Shown in pieces: positions 49,010 to 60,991 of a DNA stretch of 64,000 bases. A program made the translations under genes and the position numbers. This DNA comes from Diploscapter coronatus (lineage: Eukaryota > Nematoda > Chromadorea > Rhabditida > Rhabditidae), in assembly GCA_964036155.1 (NCBI GenBank), contig OZ038423.1, forward strand, positions 68,153,249 through 68,217,248, written 5' to 3'. A model generated the notes under the pieces. That model made no database searches, was not told the DNA's origin, and saw nothing but the letters and a program-made list of their open reading frames with translations. Each line of letters starts with the position of its first letter. The stretch's first letter is position 1.

Positions 49010-50246
49010 ATGGAGTACGACTACGATGATCAGGAAGCCCCGCCCCAAAAGCGGCAAAACAGGTGGGTCTGCCATTTTTGGTAACACTGGGGTGAAGGGT
49101 ACCATTCTTTGGTGATTTGATGTCACTGTGGTAACTTTTAGCATTTCGATGGTCCTATTATTTGACTTACAAAAGACGAAATTCCTGCGAATTTTTATGC
49201 GACGATCAGAATCATGATATCAGACCTAGGCAGATTTCCAATCGAAACGAAAAATTATAGGGTAGGGGTGGTACGCAAAACCATTGTTTTTTCTTTAGAA
49301 AGTTGATACATAAGGGGGTGCGTCACGAGAGACCTGACTTAAGCTCTGCCTAAGTCTGGATAATATTTTCAAGTTTCATGAATTAATTTTTGAAACCTAT
49401 TCTTTAAAAAAATCAATTTTCAATGATTGTTTGCAAGAAAAAGACATTCACCATTGATTTTCAACATGATTCATCCTATTTTTGACAAAAGTAGGAAAAT
49501 AGTTTTCGCCGGCTAAGCAAACAACCCTGCAACTAAACTACTGCGCTATTGTTTCAGTTGTGAAAGTTACTTCGCATCCCTAAATTATGATGCGATAAAA
49601 GATAGAAAAAGTGATAGGGTGATTATGAAAATTTTAGGCGACCGCCTCGAACGATGTCTCAAGAATCTATGAGCATGTATGGACTATTTATTTCGTAAGT
49701 TTTAATATCTTGAAAAATAATTTTGAACGTTTCCTCCAAAGAATTGAGTAATCTAGAAAGGTGATCTTCATGATTTTTATTGGATTTTTAAAATTAAATT
49801 TCGAAATTCATTTTCACCCTCAATTTGATAACCAATTTCTCTCCAAAAGAGGCGCTATTGATTCTTTTTTTCGGTTTTTCGTTTGGCATTTATGAAAACA
49901 TGACAATGTCAACAAAAGCCGCGTGCTATGCAGGAGAGGGGGAAAATGGCTCGTGAAATCAATAACAGTCTGAAAATTTGATGTTTATCAAAAATGAGCT
50001 CCTTTTGGAAATTTCGATCTTACTGATAAAATATTATCAACATCTTATTCTTGTTATCATTTTCCGAAGTTAAATTGCTTCGAATAGACAGCTATTATCG
50101 TGCATACTGCGAGATTAAAATCCCAAGTTTTACAATGAACCTAACAAATTTTCAAACTTATCTAAACACATTTTAGAATCGCCATTTTCGCTGCGGTTTG
50201 CCTTGGGATTTGCATCACTTTGATATTAGTGGTACTTCTAACGTGA
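49010..50246 (+). CDS. Small single-pass membrane protein of 59 residues, family unknown
   Basis: Three exons, 49010-49062, 49638-49694 and 50177-50246, join in consistent phase with strong sites: ATTTTAG acceptors twice and a GTAAGT donor. The product begins acidic (MEYDYDDQE), then has a basic Arg/Pro run (KRQNRRRPPR), a Ser/Met segment, and one hydrophobic helix of about 20 residues (IAIFAAVCLGICITL...) that ends almost at the C-terminus. There is no signal peptide and positive charge precedes the helix, so a cytosolic N-terminus with a C-terminal anchor is likely. An in-frame ATG at 48878 would add 44 residues, but that part looks like GC-rich leader. I do not recognise a family. Confidence 0.75.
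49219..49330 (+). repeat. Dispersed repeat, copy B
   Basis: Partner of 5607-5710, lying in the first intron of the small membrane-protein gene. Block order and spacing match, but substitutions are many. Confidence 0.55.
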
Positions 50247-51281
50247 TTCCTCAAAGTCTGCAGAATTCCCGTTTTTCACTCGTCTTCAAAAAAGTCAAAC
50301 ATATCATCAAATTATGAGCTTTTCAATATTTTGTTCTACCTTTTCTTTAAAAAAGTTCACTTAGAAATCGAATCTCAAATATTGCTGCTCCTCAAAAATC
50401 CTAGTATCCACTGATCTCAACCCGGTTCCAGATTATCTACACAATTTTTTTTTTCCAATTTCAGTTTATTCTTCTTGATAGTTATTGAAAATATTGACTC
50501 AAATTATTTCATGGAAAATTTAGTACTCTGATGAACGTATCAATTATAACTTAAAATTTTCAAAGGGTTAACAAAATAGTTTTTATTTAGACCAGTCCCT
50601 TGAAAGTAAAGTTTCGAGATTTCAAAACAAAAAGAAAGTATATTAAAATGTGCCTACCTCGCTGTCTTGTAGTTGAATTGAGTAAGAGTCTTAACATTTA
50701 ACACTCGATTTCTTGGTTCTTCCCGAAATTTCGACCAAATTCTGCAATGTTCAAATTTAAAGAAAAAATTATATGATAAAATTTCAAGATATCATCCTTG
50801 GATATATGAAATCCATATAAAGATCATTTAAAGAAACATAAATAAATAGTTTATTTTAACAGAGACAGATTACCACCATTTTGAACGAAATAAACACAAG
50901 AATGGAGAGGATTCAGCGAAGGAGTATGAAAATTACTTAGTTAGCAAATCTCGTTTTTCAAACTCTAGCCAAAGCTAAGAAAAAGAGAAATTATTTCGAA
51001 TTGAAATAGAATAAATAGACGAGCTAAATTGAGAATAATTGAAATTTAAGCATTATCATAGTCAGCAAAAGTCACTTATATAAAAAGTAAATGACGAGTT
51101 TCATATTATGATTGCCCCTTTATGCCATCAACACTTGGGACTCAATTAACAGATTCATTGAGTGCAACAAGTAAAAGGACAATCCGGGTTGGATGAGAAA
51201 ATTTCGTTTGTTTCAGCATATTGATGGACTCTAAAAATGAATTTTTAATTTTCTTAAAAATTTTTTCGAATTAACGGAATT
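50247..51281. other. Convergent intergenic region
   Basis: AT-rich, holding the 3' ends of the small membrane-protein gene and of the minus-strand RNA-binding gene. Nothing else is supported. Confidence 0.5.
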
Positions 51282-54200
51282 TTAGTAAATAACAAAAATA
51301 CCGTACCAATTCGGTCTTCCCTGATGTTGTCCCTGTACGGTCGCTTGCTGTCTGAACATCAAATACTGCTGAGTGGTCATGTGATTCGAGGACTGAGGCA
51401 CGACCGGTTGCTAAAAAACCTCATTTTAAAGAAATATATTGTCTTTCATGGTATTCAATATCTATCTTTTCCTAAAATACGTCGTTTCGATTTTCGTACG
51501 TTTTATTTCATTACTTATCTAAGATAATTTGAAAAAGCAGCTATGTGTTTTGTTCTTTCAAGTCATATTCATCGACAGAAAACAATAGATTTTCTTCCAA
51601 ACTAAAACTTGCAAAATAAAATAATACCGTCTGTTGCTGCTGCTGATATTGAGGAGCGACCTGGGCCTGAACGTAGGGCGCAGAAGCAGCGGTCTGCTGA
51701 ACGTACGGTGCAGTGGGAGTCGCCGCGTAAGGGGCCTGAAAATTCAAATTTTATTAAGCTTCAGAAAATATCCGAATGAAATAATTTATAAAAAGAGATT
51801 TTTCAACTGAAATTTTCAACCCTTGTCTTAACTTTAGGTGATATTTTAGAATGTGATAGGCCATTTTTCTAAACGTAAATATAACAAGTTTCAAAATTTA
51901 CTAAATTTTCTTACTAATTCAATGATACTGTTTCAGCACTTCCTCAGCATCCAAATAAAAGAAAAATCTACCTTCAATCCACTATCGGGTTGTTGAGTTT
52001 GGACGGCATAGGGATGGGACGCGGCCATTCCAGGGGCATTGACCACTGACGCGACATAGGGCTGCTGGCCGGCCTGAGAAAAATAGCTATTATTCTAAGA
52101 TATTTCGGACTAGTGTAGTTTCCATCTTCTCTTTTTCTCTTGCTATCTCCAACAAAAACGAGTGAAAACTACAATGGCTCATTATTTCAACGTTGAAATT
52201 ACACAACTCCAAGAAATAATACGCAGGCTTAGAACTACTTTACTCTTGTATGCCATATTTTGAAGTTGCAAAATTGCGATATTTTCCGATTGTTACCTGA
52301 GCAAGTGGCTGGCCCACTCCCTGTTGAGCATAGGCCAAGGGGTTCGCTGCGGCTTGATACCTGAAAGTACCGCATAATTCGAAATTTCAGGTAAAATAAA
52401 ACGTTTTAACGACGACACGTTTTCTTTTCCGATTTACGATTTTTACGATTCGACCCGAGTTATTTTAATTTACGACGAAATTTCGATTTCGATATTCACA
52501 CTGATCCAGAAGAGGAATGAAGCGTAAAAGGCGGACATAAGAGCGGAAACGGTAAAAAAAGAAGGCGTTGAATTTCAGGCTAGAAAAATTATCGAGTATT
52601 TTCAGGAAGATTTAGTGTCAACGTCAACTAGACCCCAGACCCGAATGTTCATTCACGAGTTCGGTTGCCTGGAGCGACGCGTTAAACGGCGCGCACACGT
52701 TAATATATGAAAGTACAATTTTGCGACCTTGCTGCAGCAAGTTATAGGGGAAATAGATCCCGCCTAAAACGCTTCATTCGTGTGCCATGCCTTCCCAGGA
52801 TCAGTGTGTATTTACGATTTTCGACGATTCTGAGACGACGCGAATTTTACGATAACACGAATTCTCGAATTTCGAACGAACGTAATTTCGATAGGGTTTT
52901 ACGAAAAATTCTACCTAATCTGAAGTCGCGTGGTGGGTTTTCTTCGAAAATTGGAATTTCGATTTGTAGATTTAAGAAAGGCAAATATGATGGAAAAAGT
53001 CAGTTTTATGAATGATTTGATAGAGAGGTAGGAGTCGATGGTATATCAGAGTGGTGCATCGTGAAGAAATCAATAAATTTATAGAAACATAACTGAAGAA
53101 GAGCGAAGATTTAGTGGCTTTTCTGAGCAATTTAAAGAAGAAGCATTATAACTACGGCGAATTGAGATCTAAATATGAATCATAAATCCTGAAAATTCGG
53201 GTGTACGATATCACGACGATAATGGAAATCGGAATCTGGATAACGACGGCTAAAAACTCGTTGAAACGACACGACGACTAACGTAAAATAATAAAATCCA
53301 GAGTTAGAGAAAAAACTAAAGAATAAGCAATGTTTTATCGGAAAATAGTTAGCATAAGAGTTCAAAATGATAACTCGGTAACAAGAAATAAGAACAAGAA
53401 TAGGAAGCCCACCACGCGACTATTTTCAATCTTTTTTCTAACTAAACTCTTGTTGACCATTTACCTAAAATTTCTGATACCTGAAATTCTCATTTTCATT
53501 TTTGCTAATTCTCAATTCGAGTTATTATCAAAAAATAGACAACAAAAATCTTGAAAATTAGGCGTTTTTCCTAGATAAGTCTTCCGAATTGAGAATTGTC
53601 GATTTTATTTTCAAGGGAGCATACTGTAATTGTCCCGTGTAAGAGGTGGCCTGTGGCTGGACGGCCGTTTGCATCACCGTCGGCTGCTGAGCGACCTGAG
53701 GCTGTGTGTAGGTGGCTGGGTTGTACGTCTGATGCGCTGTGTAGCTGAAAGTAGATTAAATCTATATGTGTCAAGCAGATCTTTAAATAAATTTAAATTC
53801 TAGTGAGATTGTTAGGGAACTTGCGTAAAATTTACGAGAGTTTTTTTTTCAAATCAATAAAAGATATTTTATGAAAATTCAAAGAAAGTATTTTTTAAAA
53901 ACCCACATGGAAGACGGAGCGGACAGGTATGCGCCATTCTGGACGAGTGGCTGAACGATCGACGTGCCTCCGGATGCGCGTTTCGCCTCGATCTCCTTCT
54001 GCAGACGGTCGCGGTAGTAGACGTAGCGCGAGCGAGACGTGATGTACTCCTGGTACAGCGCTTGAAGGTCACTGCAAAATTGAATCTTTGGAATTGTATT
54101 CTTCTAGTAAGAATTTTCAAAATTCGACTCACAGAAAAAGTCGCATTGAGAGGAAAAGAACACGTCTTCTTTTCTCCCCGATAAGATTTCATTTTTTCTG

Positions 54201-55383
54201 CGGATCGAATTTTGAGAAGTCTGCTTTTAACAATATGTTCTTTGAAAAATTGGAGTTTAAAAATTCGCACTTTTCTTAACAAAATATTTTTTAAATCTCT
54301 TAACAAGTATTTTGAAAACAATTTTCAATTAGCTTCTTGGATTCTTGAAATATAACAAAATACAAATTAAAAGGGAAAAAATCCTACGCTTCCATAGGCT
54401 GCGGGATTTCAACGTCTATACCGACTGTATTTGGAGGGGTGTAGGGTCGTTTCGCAGCGGAATCAGGCCTGAAATTAGAATATAATTATCACTAATTACG
54501 CCTAATTATCGTGATAATTGGTATTTAATTAGGGCAACTATCTGAACTAGGCAAATTACCCGGCTCCAGCAGCAGGTCGCTTGATTCCTTTCGTCAGGTC
54601 GATTTTGATGGTTTGCGAGACTCCGCTGAAGATTAAAAATTCAAGCGAAACTAAGAAAAACAATGACGAACCCAGCTTTGTTGATAGGATCGTCCGGGCA
54701 CTGGGGAGTTTTGTGCTGTTCCGAAGCGCACCGGAAGCACTTGTTGTCCATGCCTGGCTTCGGACGTAACTTGGAAGTCGACCTAAAATAAGACATCTAT
54801 CTACCTCTTGCAGAAAATTCTGCGCAAACTGGATTTTTATCGTTTTAGAATTAATCTTTCAAAAAAAACATACTTCATATCTTTTAAACTAAGAACGAAT
54901 TAGGAAATGAAATGTGCTGAGTTGAGATGATATTCAAAACGTTCATCATAAAAAATAAAATTAACATTTGAATATGGATGGGCTTTCCATCGAGCACGTA
55001 GCCGTTCAGTCGATCGATGATGCTCTGCGGATTGTCGTCCTCGATGTGCTGAATTTCGTTTTCTTCGGAAAAGTTCAAATTTATCATTTCAAAAAGTCTA
55101 AGTTACAATTTTTAAAGAGAAATTCTAGAACTCACCACGAAAGCGTAGTTCTTGACTACGTCGCACTCGGTAACTTTGGTGAACTGCTGAAATCATACTC
55201 ATAATTTATTTAAATTCAGATTTAGCCCTAAATTTCAAATAAATAAAACCCAACGTTTAGTAGAGAAAGTCTATTTTAAAAATGCCTTTGGATTAAAAAA
55301 TGATAACTTTGTACCTGAAAGATCTGCTTGAGTTTGTTCGTCTCGCAGTGATCCGTCAGGTTGCCCACGAACAGTTTCACCAT
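51282..55383 (-). CDS. rnp-1: RRM plus CCHC zinc-knuckle RNA-binding protein (rnp-1/LARK-RBM4 type)
   Basis: The model has 12 exons and about 382 residues. Exons in coding order: 55315-55383, 55137-55187, 54966-55048, 54672-54782, 54560-54625, 54388-54468, 53907-54071, 53625-53744, 52297-52360, 51972-52073, 51628-51735, 51282-51410. It opens MVKLFVGNLTD, the LARK/RBM4 start. A single RRM (residues 2-68, RNP1-like KNYAFVHI) is followed by a CX2CX4HX4C knuckle (83-96). The rest is Gln/Ala/Tyr-rich with repeated APYV and QQQ runs. LARK/RBM4 proteins have two RRMs; the worm rnp-1 gene, as I recall it, has one, like this. It probably binds mRNA to control splicing or translation. A lone acceptor seven bases before the ATG suggests trans-splicing. 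The last residues are uncertain: reading on gives WYGIFVIY then TAA, while the in-phase donor at the Trp codon would create a stop. Confidence 0.88.
52924..53421. mobile_element. About 500-bp segment bounded by perfect 14-bp inverted repeats
   Basis: AGTCGCGTGGTGGG at 52924-52937 and its exact reverse complement at 53408-53421 bracket a CGA-rich segment in the 1.26-kb intron of the rnp-1 gene, the longest intron of that gene. TTACGA/TTTCGA motifs recur across 52430-53290. No target duplication is obvious and the 102-codon plus-strand ORF here lacks coding character. Confidence 0.5.
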
Positions 55384-56277
55384 TTTTATCTGAAAAATAG
55401 AAAAAAAATCAAAGAAAAATGAAAAATCGAAAAATCCACTAGCGGAAATGTCTTTTTTAACGAAGGTGGGCAGAGCTAACTCGCGAAATCTGCAAATGGT
55501 GCATGGTTTTTGCGGCGATTATTCTCTAGTGGGAGGGGCTCGCCATTTATTATTTCTTTTTTATATTATTTTTAGAAATCGCAAGCTCCGTCCTTTGGCA
55601 TTTTTCACTTTTATTCAAAAAGTACATGAATCGACTCACAATTTTATGCTCTTTCAAATGAGCCTACTCTCGTTCCGAAATTCTACGAGACCCTAAAAAG
55701 GTTCTCTTGTTAGTTACACTACAGCTGAGATGTTTAATTAGGAACATATCGAAAAAGCTAAACTTTGAAAAACCATTTGTGATCTCTAATCATTATTTTT
55801 ATTTGCATAATTTTTTTTCAAAAATAATTTATTTATTTATTACAACGACTCATTACTACAGTTATTGCACGGTGAAGGTTATTAGCTTACTGCTGTAGGA
55901 ATTATTGCATATTGATATCTTTGGAGGAGATAGGAAAATAGTCGAATAAAGTGAAAATCGGCAAGAAAGCATGAAATTGAAATAATTTTACGAGAAAAAA
56001 TACAGTAAAACTACTGTATCACAATAATTTTTCATCTGCAAGGAAAGACCATGCTTAGAGCGTATCCTGATATGCGATGTTATGTTTTAGAACGGACCTA
56101 ATTAGAGTCCAAAAATAATTTAGAATAAATAAAACCTGGAAAAATAATGACTTTCCACTAATTTACATCAATATTTTAGGCCATTATTCCTCCAAATTAG
56201 CAAAATAAATTAAGGCAAGAGTATTATGCACATGTCACAATTGGATTGTGAAAGGAATGAGAATTGGAGATGAAGAT
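55384..56277. other. Intergenic: rnp-1 promoter and bZIP gene 3' region
   Basis: No gene supported. A trans-splice-like acceptor for rnp-1 lies at 55390-55391 on the minus strand. A GC-richer stretch near 55490-55540 may be promoter. Confidence 0.5.
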
Positions 56278-57404
56278 TCACGCTTTCGTTGGGTTTGACA
56301 CGAGTACCGTGCTGCGTTGAGTTGAGTCTGGGGGAATCTTAAATTTCTCATTTTAGCAAAAATTAAAAAGTCTGTATAGGTTTCGAAAATCATCTACACT
56401 TCAACATGATTCGTTAATTCAATTTCTGCGAACTGAAGCAATCATAATTCCGCTAAACAAGTATCCAAAGTCGAATTCAGTGCTATATACCTGCAAAGGT
56501 GGTAGATGCGAAATATTTCCGATGTTCATGCTGTTGTACGGTTTTGAGTCTGCTGTCGCTGTAATCACTGTCGGCTGGTTTATTAGTGATGATGCCATGA
56601 AATTCGACGGAGAGCGATGGTTCAGAAGGGACATCTAATTTTGTTCTCCTCGAAGGATGACTCTTCGTGAAAATCTACCTTTATTGTACTTGGAGCTAGA
56701 AGAATAGCTCGAAGTTGGTCCGTTTCAGCTCTCAACTGATCGAGTTCCAACCGAAGTCGGACATTTTCGTGTTCCAAAGTCACTGCTCGAGCAGCCATTT
56801 CATCTTCCTGCAAATTTTGAGGTGATCGATTGTTGTCGAGAAAATTCCGATGCCTTCTGCCTCCGACTATCCCTGCTCCGCTTCGCAGCGTCGTTGTTCT
56901 TCCGTCGTCTCTCCCAGTAGGCCTCGTCCTTGACTTGGTCCTGAAATTAGGATTGAAGTTTAACTTGAAGCTGAGCTCGAATGTCGTGAAGATAGGATCA
57001 AATGTAATGACCTTCTTTCTCTTGCACTCATTTCTGACGATCACGTTGTGTCTACCGGTAGATGGAGGTGAGGATGACTCTCGATCATGTCGGATCTAAG
57101 AAATTCGGCTCTCAATGGCCCAAGAAGAAATTAATAAATTGAACTTACTTCTCCGTACTTTTCTGGACCACCACAATTCTCCGAGCCAGAATCTGATGAG
57201 ACTGAGGAGAGCTCGATGGAAGACTAAACATACTTCGATTAGTGGCAAAAATTGAATTCGATGAAGATTGGTGCAAATAAATCGTGAAAACTCGACTGCG
57301 TAGTGGCGACTGCTGTGAAGTTGGAGCTGCGAGAGGAAGGCTGGATGCAGCAGGGCAGGCATCTGGAGCAACGACGGCGTCAGCCCGTACGAAGAGAAGT
57401 CCAT
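56278..57404 (-). CDS. bZIP transcription factor, CES-2/HLF (PAR-like) type
   Basis: The model has seven exons and 228 residues. Exons in coding order: 57297-57404, 57149-57223, 57012-57095, 56854-56940, 56679-56807, 56491-56634, 56278-56337. The basic region is KDEAYWERRRKNNDAAKRSR followed by DSRRQK (about residues 93-118), with the NNxAAKRSRD core of the CES-2/HLF/E4BP4 group; a leucine zipper follows (119-161). The N-terminus is hydrophobic and Leu/Pro-rich, then Ser-rich (SSIELSSVSSDSGS). It should bind TTAYGTAA-type sites as a dimer. C. elegans relatives are ces-2, atf-2 and atf-8; I cannot choose between them. The intron splitting basic region from zipper (56808-56853) must use a GC donor to keep the motif intact. 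The final small exon is less certain. Confidence 0.88.
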
Positions 57405-58443
57405 TGGTAAGGGCTAAAATCGATTTTCATCCGATCATTTGAACTTTTAACATTAGCATCAAATAATGAAGAGGGAATATTAGAACTAGATGATGTCACG
57501 ATGTTTTCAGATGACGTTCAATTGAGAATCTTGCAAGATTTCACAATGCCTCAGATTCTGGAAATTTCGCAGAGGACAGGTTTAGAGCGTGCACTTCTTG
57601 AAATGGATAAAATATGCATGCAAATACAAGCAGTTCAAAGATGAGAATGTGAGTATTGGAAAGCTTGAGTTCCGCCAGCATATCATTATGGCTCAAAAAA
57701 ATATTCGTTAGATAAAGGAAAAGCGTGAAGGTCAAGCTAGTTGGAAATAATTTTCCTATTGATCAATGAAGTAGCTATCATGAAATTGAAAAAAAAAATC
57801 AAAGAACGAATTGATTACCTGCTGTTGCAGCGCCATTCAATTCGATGACCCAAGCGGCGTATGGCCTCCAGATTTTCGACGATCTCCACCCCAAGAAGGG
57901 CTCACAATGACCCTCGATCCAATGGAAGGGAGGTCTGAAATGCGTATGTTTCGAAAAAAAAATCATTTTAAAAATTTCAATGATAGATAAAGTCAATGAG
58001 CGAAATGCAGATTGATCAAAAATTGATATCATTACTCGGAGGATAATAAGAGTTGGAATAAAGCATCAAGCAATGCCAAAAAGAACCGACTCAATTTAAC
58101 TGAACAAGAATATTGGAAAATAAGAGAGGAGCCAACTCGATGAAGTACGGCCAATGGATAAATGAAACACGAGGACTACGCTCCCACAGCCTGATGTAAT
58201 GAAAGCAATAATAAATGAAGGTGTAGCAATACAAATTGCACTCGTCTCTAAGGAAAATGTGCAAACAAAATGTGAGATTGCATTGAATGGATGCAAAAAG
58301 TGGTGGTGGTGGTGTGCGTATGGATGAGCCTGTAGGAGTGAAAGTAGTGAAATCGCTTTGAACGATGGGGGTCGATCGAGGCCATGGCTGACCCAAACGG
58401 GAGATGGGAGGAAGGGAGAGAGAGGAGTGAAATCGAAATCGAA

Positions 58444-58552
58444 CAGCAGCAGCAGCAGCGAAAGGAATAATAATACAACCAAATCACTTTCTCCCAAATC
58501 TCACTTTCTTTTGCATCTTTGTTGTCGTCTCGCTCGTGCTGCTGCTGCTGCT
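58444..58552. repeat. (CAG)5 and inverted (GCT)5 triplet runs
   Basis: (CAG)5 at 58444-58458 and (GCT)5 at 58538-58552 are complementary and could form a stem with an 80-base loop. The second run continues into imperfect GCTACG repeats. They lie upstream of the bZIP gene and are not in a supported exon. Confidence 0.7.
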
Positions 58553-59741
58553 ACGGCTGCTACGGCTGCCTCTTGATCTTCCAGATGCATATTGTTCTTG
58601 AGGGTCATCAGGAAGCAGCATGACATCCAAGCCGTAGAAATGATATATTAAATTATACAACAAGAAAATCAGCAAATTCTCTGCATCTTTTTCCTCGTGC
58701 TTGTGTTTTTAGCTTTCAGGTTGACGGCGTTCCTGAAGAGTTTTCATCCAACGAAAAGGAAACCTCCAGTCTTCTTCGGACTCTTTGAAAATCATATCAA
58801 TTTGAAAACACCAAATTGATATTGATCAGAAAGAAGCTTATGAGACTTTTTCATTTTCTAAAAAATTGTTTAGGGTGACTTCCTGACGATGCCCAGGGTG
58901 CACAAGTGAACATACAGCGGGCGAGAGATCGTAGTTCGATCTCATTTCCCTCGAATTTCTCCTTGATCCTTCCTCTTCTCTTTTCCTCTATGACGCGAAG
59001 ATGTGCGTTCGTTCGAATGGACGACGACGAAGAGAGTGACCCAATTGCCTATTTTCACTTGCCTGCGCGTTGCTATCATCCCTTTCACCCACTGCTGAGT
59101 GAAAGTACCCACAGCGCGGCGGCTCGTGTCAATCTCTGCCTATTACGAGGCAAAGAAAGTGAATTTTGAAACGAGCGATTGGAGTGAAAGCGGGTCAAAC
59201 TTTCTTCTTCCTATGGATTGAGGGAATCAATGAAAGTGAATTGTATTGTCTACGCGCGTCGCCCATACGAGAGGAATTATGCAACTCTCTTACGCGTCCG
59301 TGGAAAAATTGTGATGCAGATGGAGAGATCTCCTCCTGCAGACAGAAAGAAACATACCTGCTGGATTGAGTAGTGAAAATTTATGGGGACGAGAATTGGA
59401 ATGATTCTCGGAAGATGTATCACACTCTTATTTGGCAGCTAAAAAGTACGAACGGATAATAGGCTCACAAATAACGTCATACATACACACTTCATCGATC
59501 TTACACATTTAGACATGGCTTCAACTTCAATGTAGTTGAAGCTCAAGAAAAAGCTGCTAAACTGCCTGTGTGCTTCATGACAAAAAATCCATGCCACATG
59601 GCTCAGTTTATTCAATCCATCGCTTTCTACGTTGTCGTCAATGTGCTAATGCGCTTATTGAATCATCAAATCCACCAGCTCGATCCTCACTCGTTTTTAC
59701 GTGATAATTTTCGTCGCTTTTTGCTTTTCGGTGTGCGTCAG

Positions 59742-59771
59742 TTGGTCCTCAAAATAAGCAACGAGGACCAA
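59742..59771. repeat. Short perfect hairpin
   Basis: Arms TTGGTCCTC (59742-59750) and GAGGACCAA (59763-59771) around a 12-base loop in intergenic DNA. No RNA gene can be assigned. Confidence 0.5.
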
Positions 59772-60991
59772 TTTGTTGTCGAAACGCCGAAATCTTTCCG
59801 AGTGCTGATTTTAGATTTGTCTCAATCCATCTGGAAGTTGGTCGGGATGATTTTAGCATTTCATAAAATTGAGCTTTTGATCAGAAAACTCGTATCTTTC
59901 CAAAAACCCATCTAAATTTTTCAAAAAACATGCTCGCTGGCTATTTTTCCTTCTTTCAGAGTAACTCTTATCTCTGTTGTTGTTTGGTATTTTCAAAAGA
60001 AAAAAAAACACACACACACATTCCCATACTCTAACGATGGCAATCACTCTTCAAACATCCCTTATTTTGTCCGTTTTATCACAGATGAATGATGACTCTA
60101 TAGAGATTTCTCAACTGCAAAAAACGACCACTCTAAACCTGTCTGATTGAGTAACCAAAAGTTTCGAAAATGTATCATTTTCTACGGTTCCGGCTAACGT
60201 CTGCTTTTGCGAATGTAGCAAAAGATTAGTTCAAGGTCTTTGATAACCTTGAGCGGGAGATGCCCAGCGCAAAGCAAGGCTATTTGTCATTGTCAATCCA
60301 CCCAGCGGAGAAAGCAAAACGCAAAAACGAAGTAGGAAATAGAGGAATCTTCGAAATTTCCAGCTCAAAATTCCACTATTTCACGCTCTTCCGCCATTCC
60401 AAATAACGAGATATTCTATAAAAAAAAAGAGCACGCACTCAGCATCTTATGATCCCGCACATTTCTTCATCAAGTTGCGAAATTTGTTCAACACCTATTT
60501 CTCTCAAAAATCCCTCAATCAGCTTTCACTTTCATGTATGGTTATCATCCTTAATTAGATATGACTGATTTATGGCTATCAATTTTCGAGATCGTTGTTT
60601 TTTCACGAAATCCCGCAAGAATCTTCCATTCGAACGCCCCCAGGAAACCGCCCCAATGACAGATAATTTTTCTCACTTCCGAATTATCGGCGATAATTTT
60701 CTCCACTTCATTCTCTCCTAGCAGATATCATATCATTAAGGCGTCTCCCCACCCTTTTCTTGCAACTATTTTATCTGTCAGTTTGGTCGAAAATCGGTTT
60801 CAATCAACCCCCGAACCATTTTGCGAATGACCTTAATTCGGGGACCTCGACCAGGCTGATTATCACTTTGATATGCTAGTTATCGATGCGGTAATATCGC
60901 CTGATTTGTTCTCCGTTTAAATACAAAATTTGGTTCGGTTTTGCTCCCCAATATTTTGACTCGTGTTCAACTTAAACGAATTCAGGTAATT

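Larger units (their letters stand above)
57405..60991. other. Intergenic: bZIP upstream region and promoter of the next gene
   Basis: No gene supported. A lone acceptor (GATTTTAG) nine bases before the bZIP ATG suggests trans-splicing. Contents include inverted CAG/GCT runs (58444-58552), a GGT run near 58300, a 9-bp hairpin (59742-59771) and a CA microsatellite (about 60008-60020). Several long ORFs at 58090-58680 overlap low-complexity DNA. Confidence 0.5.

Noticed and set aside
52707..53015. 102-codon Arg-rich plus-strand ORF
   Set aside because: Lies in repeat-like CGA-rich DNA within an rnp-1 intron; Arg content follows from the CGA motif.
58090..58680. Several overlapping ORFs with Ser, Ala or His runs upstream of the bZIP gene
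   Set aside because: They arise from CAG/GCT and GGT repeats read in different frames and do not connect by phase to the bZIP exons.
59568..59915. 115-codon plus-strand ORF
   Set aside because: Hydrophobic composition from AT-rich DNA, no supporting splice sites, no family motif.
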